Shown: one piece after another, positions 52,491-60,869 of the stretch
Position numbering within the stretch: position 1 is the stretch's first letter
How the letters are laid out: each line of letters opens with the position of its first letter
Assembly: GCA_022821965.1 (NCBI GenBank)
Contig: JAJECN010000022.1
Coordinates: 248,001 to 312,000, forward strand
Direction of reading: 5' to 3'
Length of the DNA: 64,000 nucleotides
Origin: Candidatus Poribacteria bacterium
Lineage (GTDB): Bacteria; Poribacteria; WGA-4E; WGA-3G
Notes under the pieces: generated by a model
Database searches by the model: none
Seen by the model: the letters and a program-made list of their open reading frames with translations, nothing else
What the model was told of the DNA's origin: nothing
Translations under genes and position numbers: made by a program

Positions 52491-52571
52491 CGAAAAATAA
52501 AAAAGAACGCAGCCCAAGCATCGCGCCGGGCGGGTCCACGAAAAGGAACGTTAAGTACCTAACCCACCCCA

Positions 52572-52590
52572 CCGAACCGCAAGGAAAATT
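52572..52590 (+). promoter_or_regulatory. Repeated ribosome-binding leader
   Basis: CCGAACCGCAAGGAAAATT, then AAAAAG and the ATG at 52597. It is the third exact copy of this 19-base leader in the window. Confidence 0.65.
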
Positions 52591-52596
52591 AAAAAG

Positions 52597-53322
52597 ATGA
52601 AATCGGCACTTATTTTTCTCAACGGCTACTATGACAAACGGCATTTCGATTTTTACCGCCAAGAAATCGAAAAGGCAATGGAAAGCCATTCTCCGCTTAT
52701 TTGTGCTGACGGAGGTATTAGAATATTCGACGAATTAAATCAACGAGGGGACGCGCCGCTCACACCAGATATCCTCATCGGTGATATGGACTCGGTCCAA
52801 CATCGGGGTTCCAACCCCCTCGCACAAGCAAAACATATCGTTCAGGAATGGATTGGACAGACAGACAAAGACTACACTGATGGGCAACTCGCTGTGGATT
52901 ACGCCTTGGAAGAATACGGATGCCGACATATCATTATTTATGGAGGTTTACCACGTCCGGAAACATACGAGACCGACCAGTTTCTTGGTAATCTAAAACT
53001 GATGCGCTTTGGACATTATCGGGTATCCACAGACGAACCTTACAGTGCCGAAATGCGTGACCCCAAACAAACAATCCACTATGTCTTGCCAGTAGTGCGG
53101 TTAACTCGAAAAAATAGCAACCTACAACGCGTCTCGCTCATCGCCGAATCCGACAACGTTATCGTGGAAAGCAGTGAGAATTTACGATGGGATCTTGCAT
53201 CGCTACACATCCACCCCGACCTGACAAACGCCCTTCGCAACGAATTTGTAGAAGGGGCAGAATGGGCAACGATCCAACTGGCAGATGGCTCTGATCCGGT
53301 CTACGTGATTCACAACTGGTAG
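52597..53322 (+). CDS. Thiamine pyrophosphokinase-like protein
   Basis: This is 241 residues. LICADGGIRIFDEL, PDILIGDMDSVQ and TDKDYTDGQLAVDYALEEYG are the metal and ATP motifs of thiamine diphosphokinases. The order A-D-G-G, G-D-x-D-S, K-D-x-T-D is complete. A beta-rich C-terminal part (from about 150) would form the thiamine-binding half, but it does not closely resemble standard members, so another pyrophosphokinase substrate is possible. It lies downstream of the DUF2156-like gene and converges on the dehydratase, overlapping it by 13 bases. Confidence 0.75.
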   Translation: MKSALIFLNGYYDKRHFDFYRQEIEKAMESHSPLICADGGIRIFDELNQRGDAPLTPDILIGDMDSVQHRGSNPLAQAKHIVQEWIGQTDKDYTDGQLAVDYALEEYGCRHIIIYGGLPRPETYETDQFLGNLKLMRFGHYRVSTDEPYSAEMRDPKQTIHYVLPVVRLTRKNSNLQRVSLIAESDNVIVESSENLRWDLASLHIHPDLTNALRNEFVEGAEWATIQLADGSDPVYVIHNW

Positions 53323-54275
53323 CCAAGCACTTTTTTGAGTGTTTCGGTGTCCAGATTCCCACCACTCATCACCATCACAACATGTTTCCCCGCCAATGTA
53401 TCAGTGAGTTTATGCGCAGCTGCTATTGGTGACGCGCCTGCCCCTTCTGCGAGGTTGTGCGTCCATCGCAATGCCAAACGGATGCCTTCCTTAAGTTCTT
53501 CTTCGCTGAGCAATACCATATCGTGAATGCCGTTTTTAATAATGGAAAACGGCAACGAGAACGGCACGCGGGTCGCAATGCCGTCCGCGATAGTATCGCA
53601 GGAATCGGTTTCTACACACTGTCCGGTCTTCCAAGAGCGGTAGATAGCAGGCGCGTTCTCCGCTTGCACACCGATGACCTTGACCTTTGGATTAATCGCT
53701 TTCGCAACGGTGATAGCCCCGCAGCAACCACTTCCACCACCGATTGGCACAATGATAGCGTCCAGATTCGGAAGGCTTTCAAAAATCTCAAGCGAATAGG
53801 TGCCAACACCGTGGAAGAGTCCTGGCTCCATACACGGATGAACGTAATAAAGCCCGCGTTCTGCTTGGAGTGTTTCACACAACGCAAGTGCCTCATCAAA
53901 ATCGTTACCGTGTTCGATGAGTTCCGCGCCAAACGCTCGCATTGCGCTATTCTTTTCAGGGTTATTTCCGTGTGGGACAACAACTGTAGTTTTGACTCCG
54001 AACTGCGCCGCTGCATAAGCGATCGACTGTCCATGATTGCCACGTGTCGCCGTAAGCACTCCTTTTTCACGCTGGGCTGGTGGTAGGTGGTGCATGAAAT
54101 TCAACCCACCGCGCACCTTAAAACTTCCCGTTGGGTGATGATTTTCGTGTTTGATGTATGCCTGAAATCCGAGTCGTTCGGACAATTCTGGATAATGAAT
54201 TAATGGTGTCTGTTTTAAAAACCGTGCCACGACCTTTCTCGCGGCAATGATGTCTTGAAATTTAAGAGTTTCCAT
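53310..54275 (-). CDS. Serine/threonine dehydratase-like PLP enzyme (fold type II)
   Basis: This 321-residue enzyme has AAAGGAAT before the ATG. The PLP Lys is K53 in HPTGSFKVRGG. TATRGNHGQSIAYAA binds the substrate carboxylate, and PIGGGSGCCGAI is the Gly-rich phosphate loop. MVMSGGNLDTETL closes the site. It would deaminate Thr or Ser to a 2-oxoacid, or racemise Ser. There is no ACT regulatory domain, so it is the catabolic or racemase-like type. Confidence 0.88.
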   Translation of the reverse strand: METLKFQDIIAARKVVARFLKQTPLIHYPELSERLGFQAYIKHENHHPTGSFKVRGGLNFMHHLPPAQREKGVLTATRGNHGQSIAYAAAQFGVKTTVVVPHGNNPEKNSAMRAFGAELIEHGNDFDEALALCETLQAERGLYYVHPCMEPGLFHGVGTYSLEIFESLPNLDAIIVPIGGGSGCCGAITVAKAINPKVKVIGVQAENAPAIYRSWKTGQCVETDSCDTIADGIATRVPFSLPFSIIKNGIHDMVLLSEEELKEGIRLALRWTHNLAEGAGASPIAAAHKLTDTLAGKHVVMVMSGGNLDTETLKKVLGYQL

Positions 54276-54393
54276 TTTATTCCTTTAGTATAGTTGTTGG
54301 TTATCAGTCGTCAGTGGTCAATTGCCGGAAAAGCATTTACTTATCCAACTAAGAGTTAACAACCAAAAACTGATGATTCCTAAAAATAGTATC

Positions 54394-54422
54394 TTGTAAA
54401 CGTAAAAAATCTATGCTAATAT
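54394..54422 (+). promoter_or_regulatory. Promoter with extended -10
   Basis: TTGTAA (54394-54399), a 17-base spacer and TAATAT (54417-54422) preceded by TGC, 42 bases before the next gene. TCAGTCGTCAGT repeat relics lie just upstream at about 54305. Confidence 0.5.
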
Positions 54423-54464
54423 GATAACATATCTTACGGCACACATTCAAGAAAGGAAACGCAG

Positions 54465-55406
54465 ATGGCACAAGAATGGCACTCCACAGAACTTGAAATT
54501 GACGAGACCGATGACCTCATTGAGGTCTGCTATGAAAATGGATGGACAGATGGTCTCCCTGTCGTTCCACCGACCCTTGAGCGCGTTGAACGAATGCTCA
54601 GTGCTACAGATCGGGATCCGGACGAACTCATCGCCGCAGTTCCACCGAAATGGGGTAGAGCCACAGTCGAAAAGGTTGCTATTAATGCTGTTATGGCGGG
54701 ATGTAAACCGGCGTATCTGCCGCTCATTCTCACCGCAGTAGAAGCGATGACAACCGAGCAGTTCAACCTTCACGGTGTTCAAGTTACGACTTCCCATGTT
54801 GGACCGATGCTCGTTGTGAACGGACCTATCCGAAAACAATTAGAAATCAACGGTGGATTCAATCTCTTTGGACAAGGGTGGCGTGCAAATGCAACCATCG
54901 GTCGCACGCTGAGACTTGTTTGCACCAATATCGGCGGTGCATTACCCGGTGAACTCGACCGTGCCGCATTCGGACACGCTGGAAAATACACGTGTTGTAT
55001 CGCTGAAAAAGAGGAGGCGAGTCCTTGGGAACCCTTGCATGTCGAACGCGGGTTTCAAGCGGATGATAGCACTATTACCGTTTTCGCCGCCGCCGGTCCT
55101 CAAACCGTCAACGATCACGGTAACAACACCGCGGAAGGCATCCTCAACACAATTGCCCAGAATATCGCTGCTCCGGGTAACAGCAGCGGAGAGACCCTTC
55201 TTGTCATAGGCGTTGAGCACGCGAAAACAATCTCAGAAGACGGATTCAGTAGAGCCGACATCCGGCAGTACATCGCTGACACTACACAGCAATACTCAGC
55301 AGGAGATCTGCTGCTTATGGTAGCGGGTGGACCAGCAGGCAGGTGGACCATTGTTGTCCCCGGCTGGGGTTCACCGAGTTCCCGTGCAGTTACAATGGTT
55401 GTATAG
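54465..55406 (+). CDS. Conserved protein of unknown function (GWTDGLPVVPPT type)
   Basis: This 313-residue cytoplasmic protein has AAGGAAACG before the ATG. It opens with CYENGWTDGLPVVPPTLERVERML. Conserved-looking blocks follow: INAVMAGCKPAYLPLILTAVEAM, GPMLVVNGPIRKQL, RANATIGRTLRLVCTNIGGALPGELD and the Glu-rich CIAEKEEASPWEPLHVERGF. I recall this pattern from uncharacterised bacterial proteins but cannot name a function. Conserved Cys, Asn, Arg and Glu suggest an enzyme. Confidence 0.55.
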   Translation: MAQEWHSTELEIDETDDLIEVCYENGWTDGLPVVPPTLERVERMLSATDRDPDELIAAVPPKWGRATVEKVAINAVMAGCKPAYLPLILTAVEAMTTEQFNLHGVQVTTSHVGPMLVVNGPIRKQLEINGGFNLFGQGWRANATIGRTLRLVCTNIGGALPGELDRAAFGHAGKYTCCIAEKEEASPWEPLHVERGFQADDSTITVFAAAGPQTVNDHGNNTAEGILNTIAQNIAAPGNSSGETLLVIGVEHAKTISEDGFSRADIRQYIADTTQQYSAGDLLLMVAGGPAGRWTIVVPGWGSPSSRAVTMVV

Positions 55407-55468
55407 ATACCACCGAAACCGGGATTAAAGTTCCAAAATTCAGTAGGAATCCTTCGCTGTAAATATTT

Positions 55469-55497
55469 TTGCAAATCGGTAAAAAATGTGGTATCCT
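55469..55497 (+). promoter_or_regulatory. Candidate promoter of the CBS/oxidoreductase run
   Basis: TTGCAA (55469-55474), a 17-base spacer and TATCCT (55492-55497) preceded by TGG, 64 bases before the first CBS gene. Confidence 0.45.
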
Positions 55498-55561
55498 TTT
55501 TAAGGAAGAGAATAAGAAACTGAAACCTGTTTTTAACGTTATACTATAAGGAATAGATGCG

Positions 55562-55990
55562 ATGGACGCGAGAACGCTGTCTTTACCGATTAGCACATTA
55601 GACTACAAACAACCCGCTGCCGTGCCGATTGGATCCCCCGTCTCTATCGTCATTGATATGATGCAGGAGAGCGGACGCGGTTCTGTTCTCGTTGTTGATG
55701 AGGATGAACAACTTGTCGGAATCATCACCGAACGGGACTTGCTACAGCATGTGAGTGGGCAGCGCGCTGCACCTACAGAATTTAAGGTTGAACAGGTAAT
55801 GACCCCGGATCCAGAAGCACTTCGCGCCAGTGATCCGATTGCCTTCGCATTAAACTTGATGCACCTCGGGCACTTCCGACATGTCCCCCTCTGCGTCTGG
55901 GATGACCAAGAAGAAGCATATCCCATCGGCATAATTTCAACCCGCGATATTCTCGAACATATCGCTATATTCATAGAAAATCAGGAGTAG
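55562..55990 (+). CDS. CBS-domain-pair protein (1)
   Basis: This 142-residue protein is one Bateman module. PVSIVIDMMQESGRGSVLVVDEDEQLVGIITERDLLQHV and VMTPDPEALRASDPIAFALNLMHLGHFRHVPLCV are the two CBS repeats, with TRDILEHIA at the end. Such modules bind AMP, ATP or SAM and act as energy sensors. It is followed, after 11 bases, by a second CBS protein and then the 2-oxoacid oxidoreductase. Confidence 0.88.
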   Translation: MDARTLSLPISTLDYKQPAAVPIGSPVSIVIDMMQESGRGSVLVVDEDEQLVGIITERDLLQHVSGQRAAPTEFKVEQVMTPDPEALRASDPIAFALNLMHLGHFRHVPLCVWDDQEEAYPIGIISTRDILEHIAIFIENQE

Positions 55991-56001
55991 GAGGCGTAAC
56001 C

Positions 56002-56535
56002 GTGCTGTACGACTTGGCAATTGATGAAGAATTAGAGCAGATGGACGAAGATGCTGCGTTAAAGGCATGGAGCGCGCAAGAGATTCAGATTTCGCTTAAA
56101 GAGCTGATGCGTCCTATTGTCACTATTGATATCAACTGTAGCACAAACGAAGCAATTGATCTGCTCTTAGTACACAAAATCGGTGCAGCACCTGTTGTGG
56201 AGAACGGCACGCTCCGTGGGATTTTTAGTGAGCGAGACGTTTTAAACAAAATCCTCAACAAGCAAGTCGGAGATTTAGATGTCATCGGTGTTAAAGAATT
56301 CATGATAGCAGATCCACAGACAGCACGACCAGAAGATTCGCTGAACATCGCTATTCTCTATATGGCGCGGGGTGGTTACCGACACGTTCCTATTGTTGAT
56401 GCTGAGAATCGTCCGGTCGGCATGGTATCTATTCGTGACGTGATTTCCTATCTCGTAGAAGAATTCCCGCAAGAGGTTTTAACGCTGCCTCCGAAACCCG
56501 TTCGAGATGCCTTTAAAGCCCGCGAGGGAGCGTAG
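56002..56535 (+). CDS. CBS-domain-pair protein (2)
   Basis: This is 177 residues from a GTG with GGAGG upstream. After about 45 N-terminal residues, ELMRPIVTIDINCSTNEAIDLLLVHKIGAAPVVENGTLRGIFSERDVLNKI and FMIADPQTARPEDSLNIAILYMARGGYRHVPIVDAENRPVGMVSIRDVI are two CBS repeats. It has diverged from the previous gene but has the same module. A joint heteromeric sensor for the downstream oxidoreductase is plausible. Confidence 0.88.
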   Translation: MLYDLAIDEELEQMDEDAALKAWSAQEIQISLKELMRPIVTIDINCSTNEAIDLLLVHKIGAAPVVENGTLRGIFSERDVLNKILNKQVGDLDVIGVKEFMIADPQTARPEDSLNIAILYMARGGYRHVPIVDAENRPVGMVSIRDVISYLVEEFPQEVLTLPPKPVRDAFKAREGA

Positions 56536-56655
56536 ATGTTTTTTTAAATTTTATATTTTTCAGGTGCGGTTTTCGAGTGCGGACCCTATGTTTGAATATC
56601 CTGAAGGCGCGTCTCCCAAGCGCGCACCTATCACAGAAAAAAGGAAACGATTGTA

Positions 56656-58509
56656 ATGCGTAAGCCAGTAGAGCAAATTGAGGAAGCGACAATCCTATTT
56701 GCTGGCGACTCCGGCGATGGGTCACAGACCATTGGCACGCAAATGACAGAAACCACCGCCCTCATTGGTAACGATGTCGCTACACTACCCGATTACCCTG
56801 CCGAGATTCGCGCACCCGCTGGATCATTAGCAGGAGTGTCTGGGTTCCAACTCCATTTCTCAAGCGAACAGATTCATACTCCTGGAGATCTTTGCGATGT
56901 CCTCGTCGCAATGAACCCCGCCGCTTTAAAGGTCCAGCTAAATAAACTCAAACCTAACGGCATTTTGATTGTAAATGTCGATAATTTTGCGCGCCGCAAT
57001 CTACGCTTGGCAGGATACGAAAGTAATCCGCTTGAAGACGATACCCTTACAAAATATCAAGTTTTCAAAGTCGAACTAACGCAGCTGACCCGCAAAGCAC
57101 TCGAAACAACGAACTTGACAACAGGAGAAATTGATCGGTGTAAAAACTTTTTCGCACTCGGTATGATCCTCTGGTTCTACAATCGCCCGATGGAATACAC
57201 GATGAAGTGGATAAAGGCGAAGTTCGCTAAAAAACCTGAGTACATTGAATCAAACATCCTTGCACTCCGCGCCGGAAATACCTATTGCGAAGCGACCGAA
57301 CAGTTCGCTGTTTCCTATGATGTCAAACCGGCTGTTTTTGAACCGGGTACCTACCGAAATATTGAGGGCAATATGGCAACGGTACTTGGACTTGTCGCAG
57401 CTTCACACCAATCCGGTTTACCACTGGTGTACGGCAGTTATCCGATAACACCCGCGAGCGATATTCTCCACGGACTCGCCCAGTATCGAAATTTCGGGGT
57501 CGTCACAATGCAGATGGAAGACGAAATTGCTGCTGTGGGTGTTGCGATAGGTGCTGCCTTTAGTGGTGCGCTCGGTGTCACTGGCAGTAGTGGTCCCGGT
57601 CTCGCGCTCAAATCGGAAGCCATCAACCTCGCCATGATTGCCGAACTCCCGATCGTGATATGTAATATTCAACGTGCGGGTCCTTCAACGGGAATGCCGA
57701 CCAAAACGGAACAGTCGGATCTGCTGCAAATGTTTTACGGTAGAAACGGTGAGTCGCCTGTTCCAATCATTGCCTCATCACGTCCTTACGACTGTTTTGA
57801 GGCGGTCTATGAAGCGTGTCGTATCGCCGTGAAATATAGAACACCGGTAATTTTCCTTTCGGATCTCTATATTGGCATGGGGGCTGAACCGTGGAAAATC
57901 CCGCAACTCTCTGAATTACCAGAAATTAGACCGGATTTCGCAGCGAGCGCGGATAGCAATAATGGGTTTGAACCTTACCTACGCGACCCAGAAACATTGG
58001 CACGTCCGTGGGCAAAACCTGGTACCCCCGGTTTAGAACACCGTATTGGTGGGTTGGAGAAATCGGATGTGACGGGACACGTCAGTTACGATGCCGAGAA
58101 CCACGAGAAGATGGTGGAAATCCGTGCAGAAAAGGTCGCCCGCATCGCAGATGACATTCCACCTACCGAGGTATTTGGGGCGCAGGAAGGCGAAATCCTC
58201 TTACTTGGTTGGGGTGGTACCTACGGTGCTATCCGAACAGTCGTTGAAAACTGCGTTGCCGAAGGACTCCCGATAGGACATGTCCATCTCCGACACCTCA
58301 ATCCGTTCCCAAAAGACTTAGACGACATTCTACAGAGATTCAAAAAGGTTTTAATCCCTGAACTCAACAGTGGTCAGCTCCTCCAACTCATTCGTAGCAC
58401 CTATCTCATCAATGCAGTCGGACTTAACAAGGTGCAAGGGCAACCCTTCCACGTTTTTGAGTTGCATGCCAAAATTGACGAGATACTCAAAGAAATAGGA
58501 CACCTTTAG
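56656..58509 (+). CDS. korA: 2-oxoacid:ferredoxin oxidoreductase, fused gamma-alpha subunit
   Basis: This is 617 residues with AAGGAAACG before the ATG. Residues 1-190 are the gamma domain (FAGDSGDGSQTIGTQ, DYPAEIRAPAGSL). Residues 210-600 are the alpha pyrimidine-binding and transketolase-C parts: YGSYPITPASDILHGLA, MEDEIAAVGVAIGAAF, ITGSSGPGLALKSEAI-like GVTGSSGPGLALK, GPSTGMPTKTEQSDL and LLGWGGTYGAIR. With the beta subunit it oxidises 2-oxoglutarate (or another 2-oxoacid) with CoA and ferredoxin, in the cytoplasm. The two-subunit form is typical of aerobic KorAB. Which 2-oxoacid it prefers is inferred. Confidence 0.92.
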   Translation: MRKPVEQIEEATILFAGDSGDGSQTIGTQMTETTALIGNDVATLPDYPAEIRAPAGSLAGVSGFQLHFSSEQIHTPGDLCDVLVAMNPAALKVQLNKLKPNGILIVNVDNFARRNLRLAGYESNPLEDDTLTKYQVFKVELTQLTRKALETTNLTTGEIDRCKNFFALGMILWFYNRPMEYTMKWIKAKFAKKPEYIESNILALRAGNTYCEATEQFAVSYDVKPAVFEPGTYRNIEGNMATVLGLVAASHQSGLPLVYGSYPITPASDILHGLAQYRNFGVVTMQMEDEIAAVGVAIGAAFSGALGVTGSSGPGLALKSEAINLAMIAELPIVICNIQRAGPSTGMPTKTEQSDLLQMFYGRNGESPVPIIASSRPYDCFEAVYEACRIAVKYRTPVIFLSDLYIGMGAEPWKIPQLSELPEIRPDFAASADSNNGFEPYLRDPETLARPWAKPGTPGLEHRIGGLEKSDVTGHVSYDAENHEKMVEIRAEKVARIADDIPPTEVFGAQEGEILLLGWGGTYGAIRTVVENCVAEGLPIGHVHLRHLNPFPKDLDDILQRFKKVLIPELNSGQLLQLIRSTYLINAVGLNKVQGQPFHVFELHAKIDEILKEIGHL

Positions 58510-58536
58510 TCTCAAACGCCAAAGGGGTAACACACC

Positions 58537-59586
58537 ATGAAAAGGAAAAGAACTTCTCGCATCCCCGCCGGAGCACCGACTCTCACAAGAGCGGATTTTA
58601 AATCCGATCAGGACACACGCTGGTGCCCGGGTTGCGGCGACTACTCCATCCTGACGCAGACCCAACAAATCATGCCTGAACTCGGCATCCCGAAAGAAAA
58701 CATCGTCTTTATCTCTGGCATCGGGTGTTCAAGCCGATTTCCATACTACATGAACACCTACGGCTTCCACACCATTCACGGCAGAGCACCTACCATCGCG
58801 TCTGGCGTGAAAATGGCGAACCCTGACCTCTCCGTATGGGTTATCACGGGGGACGGCGATGCGCTCTCAATTGGGGGCAACCACTTCATCCACTTGATGC
58901 GTCGGAATTTCGACATCAACGTGCTGCTGTTCAACAACCGTGTCTACGGGCTCACAAAGGGACAATATTCACCGACATCTGAACGAGGCCAGAAAATGTA
59001 TCAGTCCACCCCACTCGGTTCATTGGACACACCTTTTAATCCGATCAGTCTCGCACTGGCTTCAGGGGCTACGTTCGTCGCACGTTCCGTTGACATAGAT
59101 TCAGGTCACCTGCGTCCCATGCTTAAGGCTGCTTTTGAACATAAAGGCACTTCTTTCATCGAAATCTATCAAAACTGCCACATCTATAACGACGCAACCT
59201 TCGAACTATACAGAGAAAAAGAGTTTAAGACCGACCATACGGTGCTTCTCGAACATGGCGAACCGCTCGTCTTCGGTGCAGCGCGCGATAAGGGTATCCG
59301 ACTCAATGGCTTCCAACCCGAAGTCGTTGACACTACGAACGGCGAATATTCTATCGACGACCTCATCGTCCACGACCAATACGCTGAGGATACCACCTTA
59401 GCAAATTTCCTCGCGGGGATGAGCGACACACCTGACATGCCACATCCGATGGGTATCTTTCGTAGTGTTCGTCACCCGTGCTACGAGGATCTGATGACAA
59501 ACCAGGTCCGCACTGCCAAAGAACGCATGGGCGACGGGGACCTTGAGGCACTCCTCAACGACGGCGAAACGTGGACTGTGCCATAG
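58537..59586 (+). CDS. korB: 2-oxoacid:ferredoxin oxidoreductase, beta subunit
   Basis: This 349-residue subunit has AAAGGGG before the ATG. RWCPGCGDYSILTQ supplies iron-sulphur Cys residues and GIGCSSRFPYYMNTYGFHTIHGRAPTIASGVKMA a further Cys. WVITGDGDALSIGGNHFIHLMRRN is the thiamine diphosphate/Mg motif. NNRVYGLTKGQYSPTSERG is a substrate loop. It pairs with the gene 27 bases upstream. Confidence 0.93.
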   Translation: MKRKRTSRIPAGAPTLTRADFKSDQDTRWCPGCGDYSILTQTQQIMPELGIPKENIVFISGIGCSSRFPYYMNTYGFHTIHGRAPTIASGVKMANPDLSVWVITGDGDALSIGGNHFIHLMRRNFDINVLLFNNRVYGLTKGQYSPTSERGQKMYQSTPLGSLDTPFNPISLALASGATFVARSVDIDSGHLRPMLKAAFEHKGTSFIEIYQNCHIYNDATFELYREKEFKTDHTVLLEHGEPLVFGAARDKGIRLNGFQPEVVDTTNGEYSIDDLIVHDQYAEDTTLANFLAGMSDTPDMPHPMGIFRSVRHPCYEDLMTNQVRTAKERMGDGDLEALLNDGETWTVP

Positions 59587-59600
59587 CATTGTACGATACC

Positions 59601-59630
59601 TTGACGTATTCTCGGATAGATATTGATAAT
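59601..59630 (+). promoter_or_regulatory. Weak candidate promoter of the M55 peptidase
   Basis: TTGACG (59601-59606), an 18-base spacer and GATAAT (59625-59630), 60 bases before the start at 59691. Confidence 0.35.
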
Positions 59631-59690
59631 ACACATTTGGTCATCCCGATTCAAAGTTGATTGGCTGTTAAATTGGGCAGGATTCCAACA

Positions 59691-60464
59691 ATGAAGATTT
59701 ACATTTTGACCGACTTAGAAGGTGTCGCGATGGTATCCCGCTTCAGCCAAACCCGTGAAGAGGGTCCCCAGAAACAGACCGCCATGAAATTGTTAACGCA
59801 GGAGTTAAATGCTGCTGTTGATGGCATTCTTGATGTGGATTCGGACGCAGAGATTGTCGTCTGGGATGGACACGGGACTGGCGGGATTGATGTGCTCGAA
59901 TTTCATCCGAAGGCGAAACTCATTGCGCGGGGTCCTATTCGTCCGCCCTACTATCTTGACGCGACCTACGACGCGCTGTTTTTCTTAGGACAACACGCGA
60001 TGGCAGGCACGCCAAACGCGCCGCTGAGTCATACATATTCTTCGTTATCAATTGAATACTACAAACTCAACGGTGAAATGATCGGAGAATTCGGATGCCG
60101 TGCAGCACTTGCAGGTACTTTCGATGTTCCCACAGTTTTCATCTCCGGCGACGATAAAGCGGTTGCAGAAGCGAAGCAACTTATCCCCGGAATTTATGGC
60201 GTTGAAACGAAACAAGGACTCGGACAGGAACTCGCATTGCATCTATCACCGCAGCGGTCGCGAGAATTGATTCGAGAGACTGCTGCGGATGCCTGCCAAA
60301 ATATCTCTGAGATTGCTCCATTGAAAATCGATCCGCCTTATGTGTTTGAAGTCCGAGTCCTTGAAGGCAAATCAATTGATGGGTACCTAAAACGGGGTGC
60401 ATTGAAGATTGATGATCGCACCGTTAGCTGGCACAGCGATGACCTATGCGCCCTGTCTATTTAG
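59691..60464 (+). CDS. M55-family D-aminopeptidase-like peptidase
   Basis: This is 257 residues from the ATG at 59691 (GCAGGATT upstream); a TTG 30 bases earlier is less likely. YILTDLEGVAMV gives the first zinc Asp/Glu. VVWDGHGTGGID, FLGQHAMAGT and LSHTYSSLSIEYYKLNGEMIGEFG add the His and Glu ligands of the DppA family. These self-compartmentalised decamers release D-amino acids from short peptides such as cell-wall fragments. No dpp transport genes are adjacent. Confidence 0.88.
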   Translation: MKIYILTDLEGVAMVSRFSQTREEGPQKQTAMKLLTQELNAAVDGILDVDSDAEIVVWDGHGTGGIDVLEFHPKAKLIARGPIRPPYYLDATYDALFFLGQHAMAGTPNAPLSHTYSSLSIEYYKLNGEMIGEFGCRAALAGTFDVPTVFISGDDKAVAEAKQLIPGIYGVETKQGLGQELALHLSPQRSRELIRETAADACQNISEIAPLKIDPPYVFEVRVLEGKSIDGYLKRGALKIDDRTVSWHSDDLCALSI

Positions 60465-60531
60465 TATTCCAAATCAGAAGACACCTCTCCAGTCCGATAT
60501 CCGAGACAACCTCCGTCAAACAAAAACTCCT

Positions 60532-60614
60532 TCGCCAGCGGCGGTGAGGTGTTTTGCTTGGTGTTTCCCCGTTCACTGACCGACTGTCCATATATTTTCG
60601 GGCTTTGCTATAAT
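60532..60614. repeat. Repeated promoter-like segment, copy 2
   Basis: This runs from CGCCAGCGG to TTTGCTATAAT and matches 21531-21596, with an insertion of about 17 bases near the start. It ends in an extended -10-like sequence. It lies in the 405-base gap 60465-60869, which also holds the promoter below and no gene. Confidence 0.5.
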
Positions 60615-60653
60615 AGCTTAACCGATACACTTGCTTCCCCTTTGAAAATAATA

Positions 60654-60682
60654 TTGACAAATTCACCTATAACTCATACAAT
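60654..60682 (+). promoter_or_regulatory. Candidate promoter of the second LamG gene
   Basis: TTGACA (60654-60659), a 17-base spacer and TACAAT (60677-60682). The gene begins 188 bases later, so the leader would be long. Confidence 0.55.
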
Positions 60683-60869
60683 TTAGCAAACTTTAGGACT
60701 TACGCAAATTCGCTTTCATTGCTGGTGAGGTTTGCAACCATATCTTCTGTGAAGGTAGCAACGTTCGGTTAGGACCTCTCCCCTGCAATCGCAGAGTCTG
60801 CGGAATTACTTATGTTTTGGAACAGTAGCGTTTTTGAAAATATACGCTTGCATAGTAAGGAAAACACGA

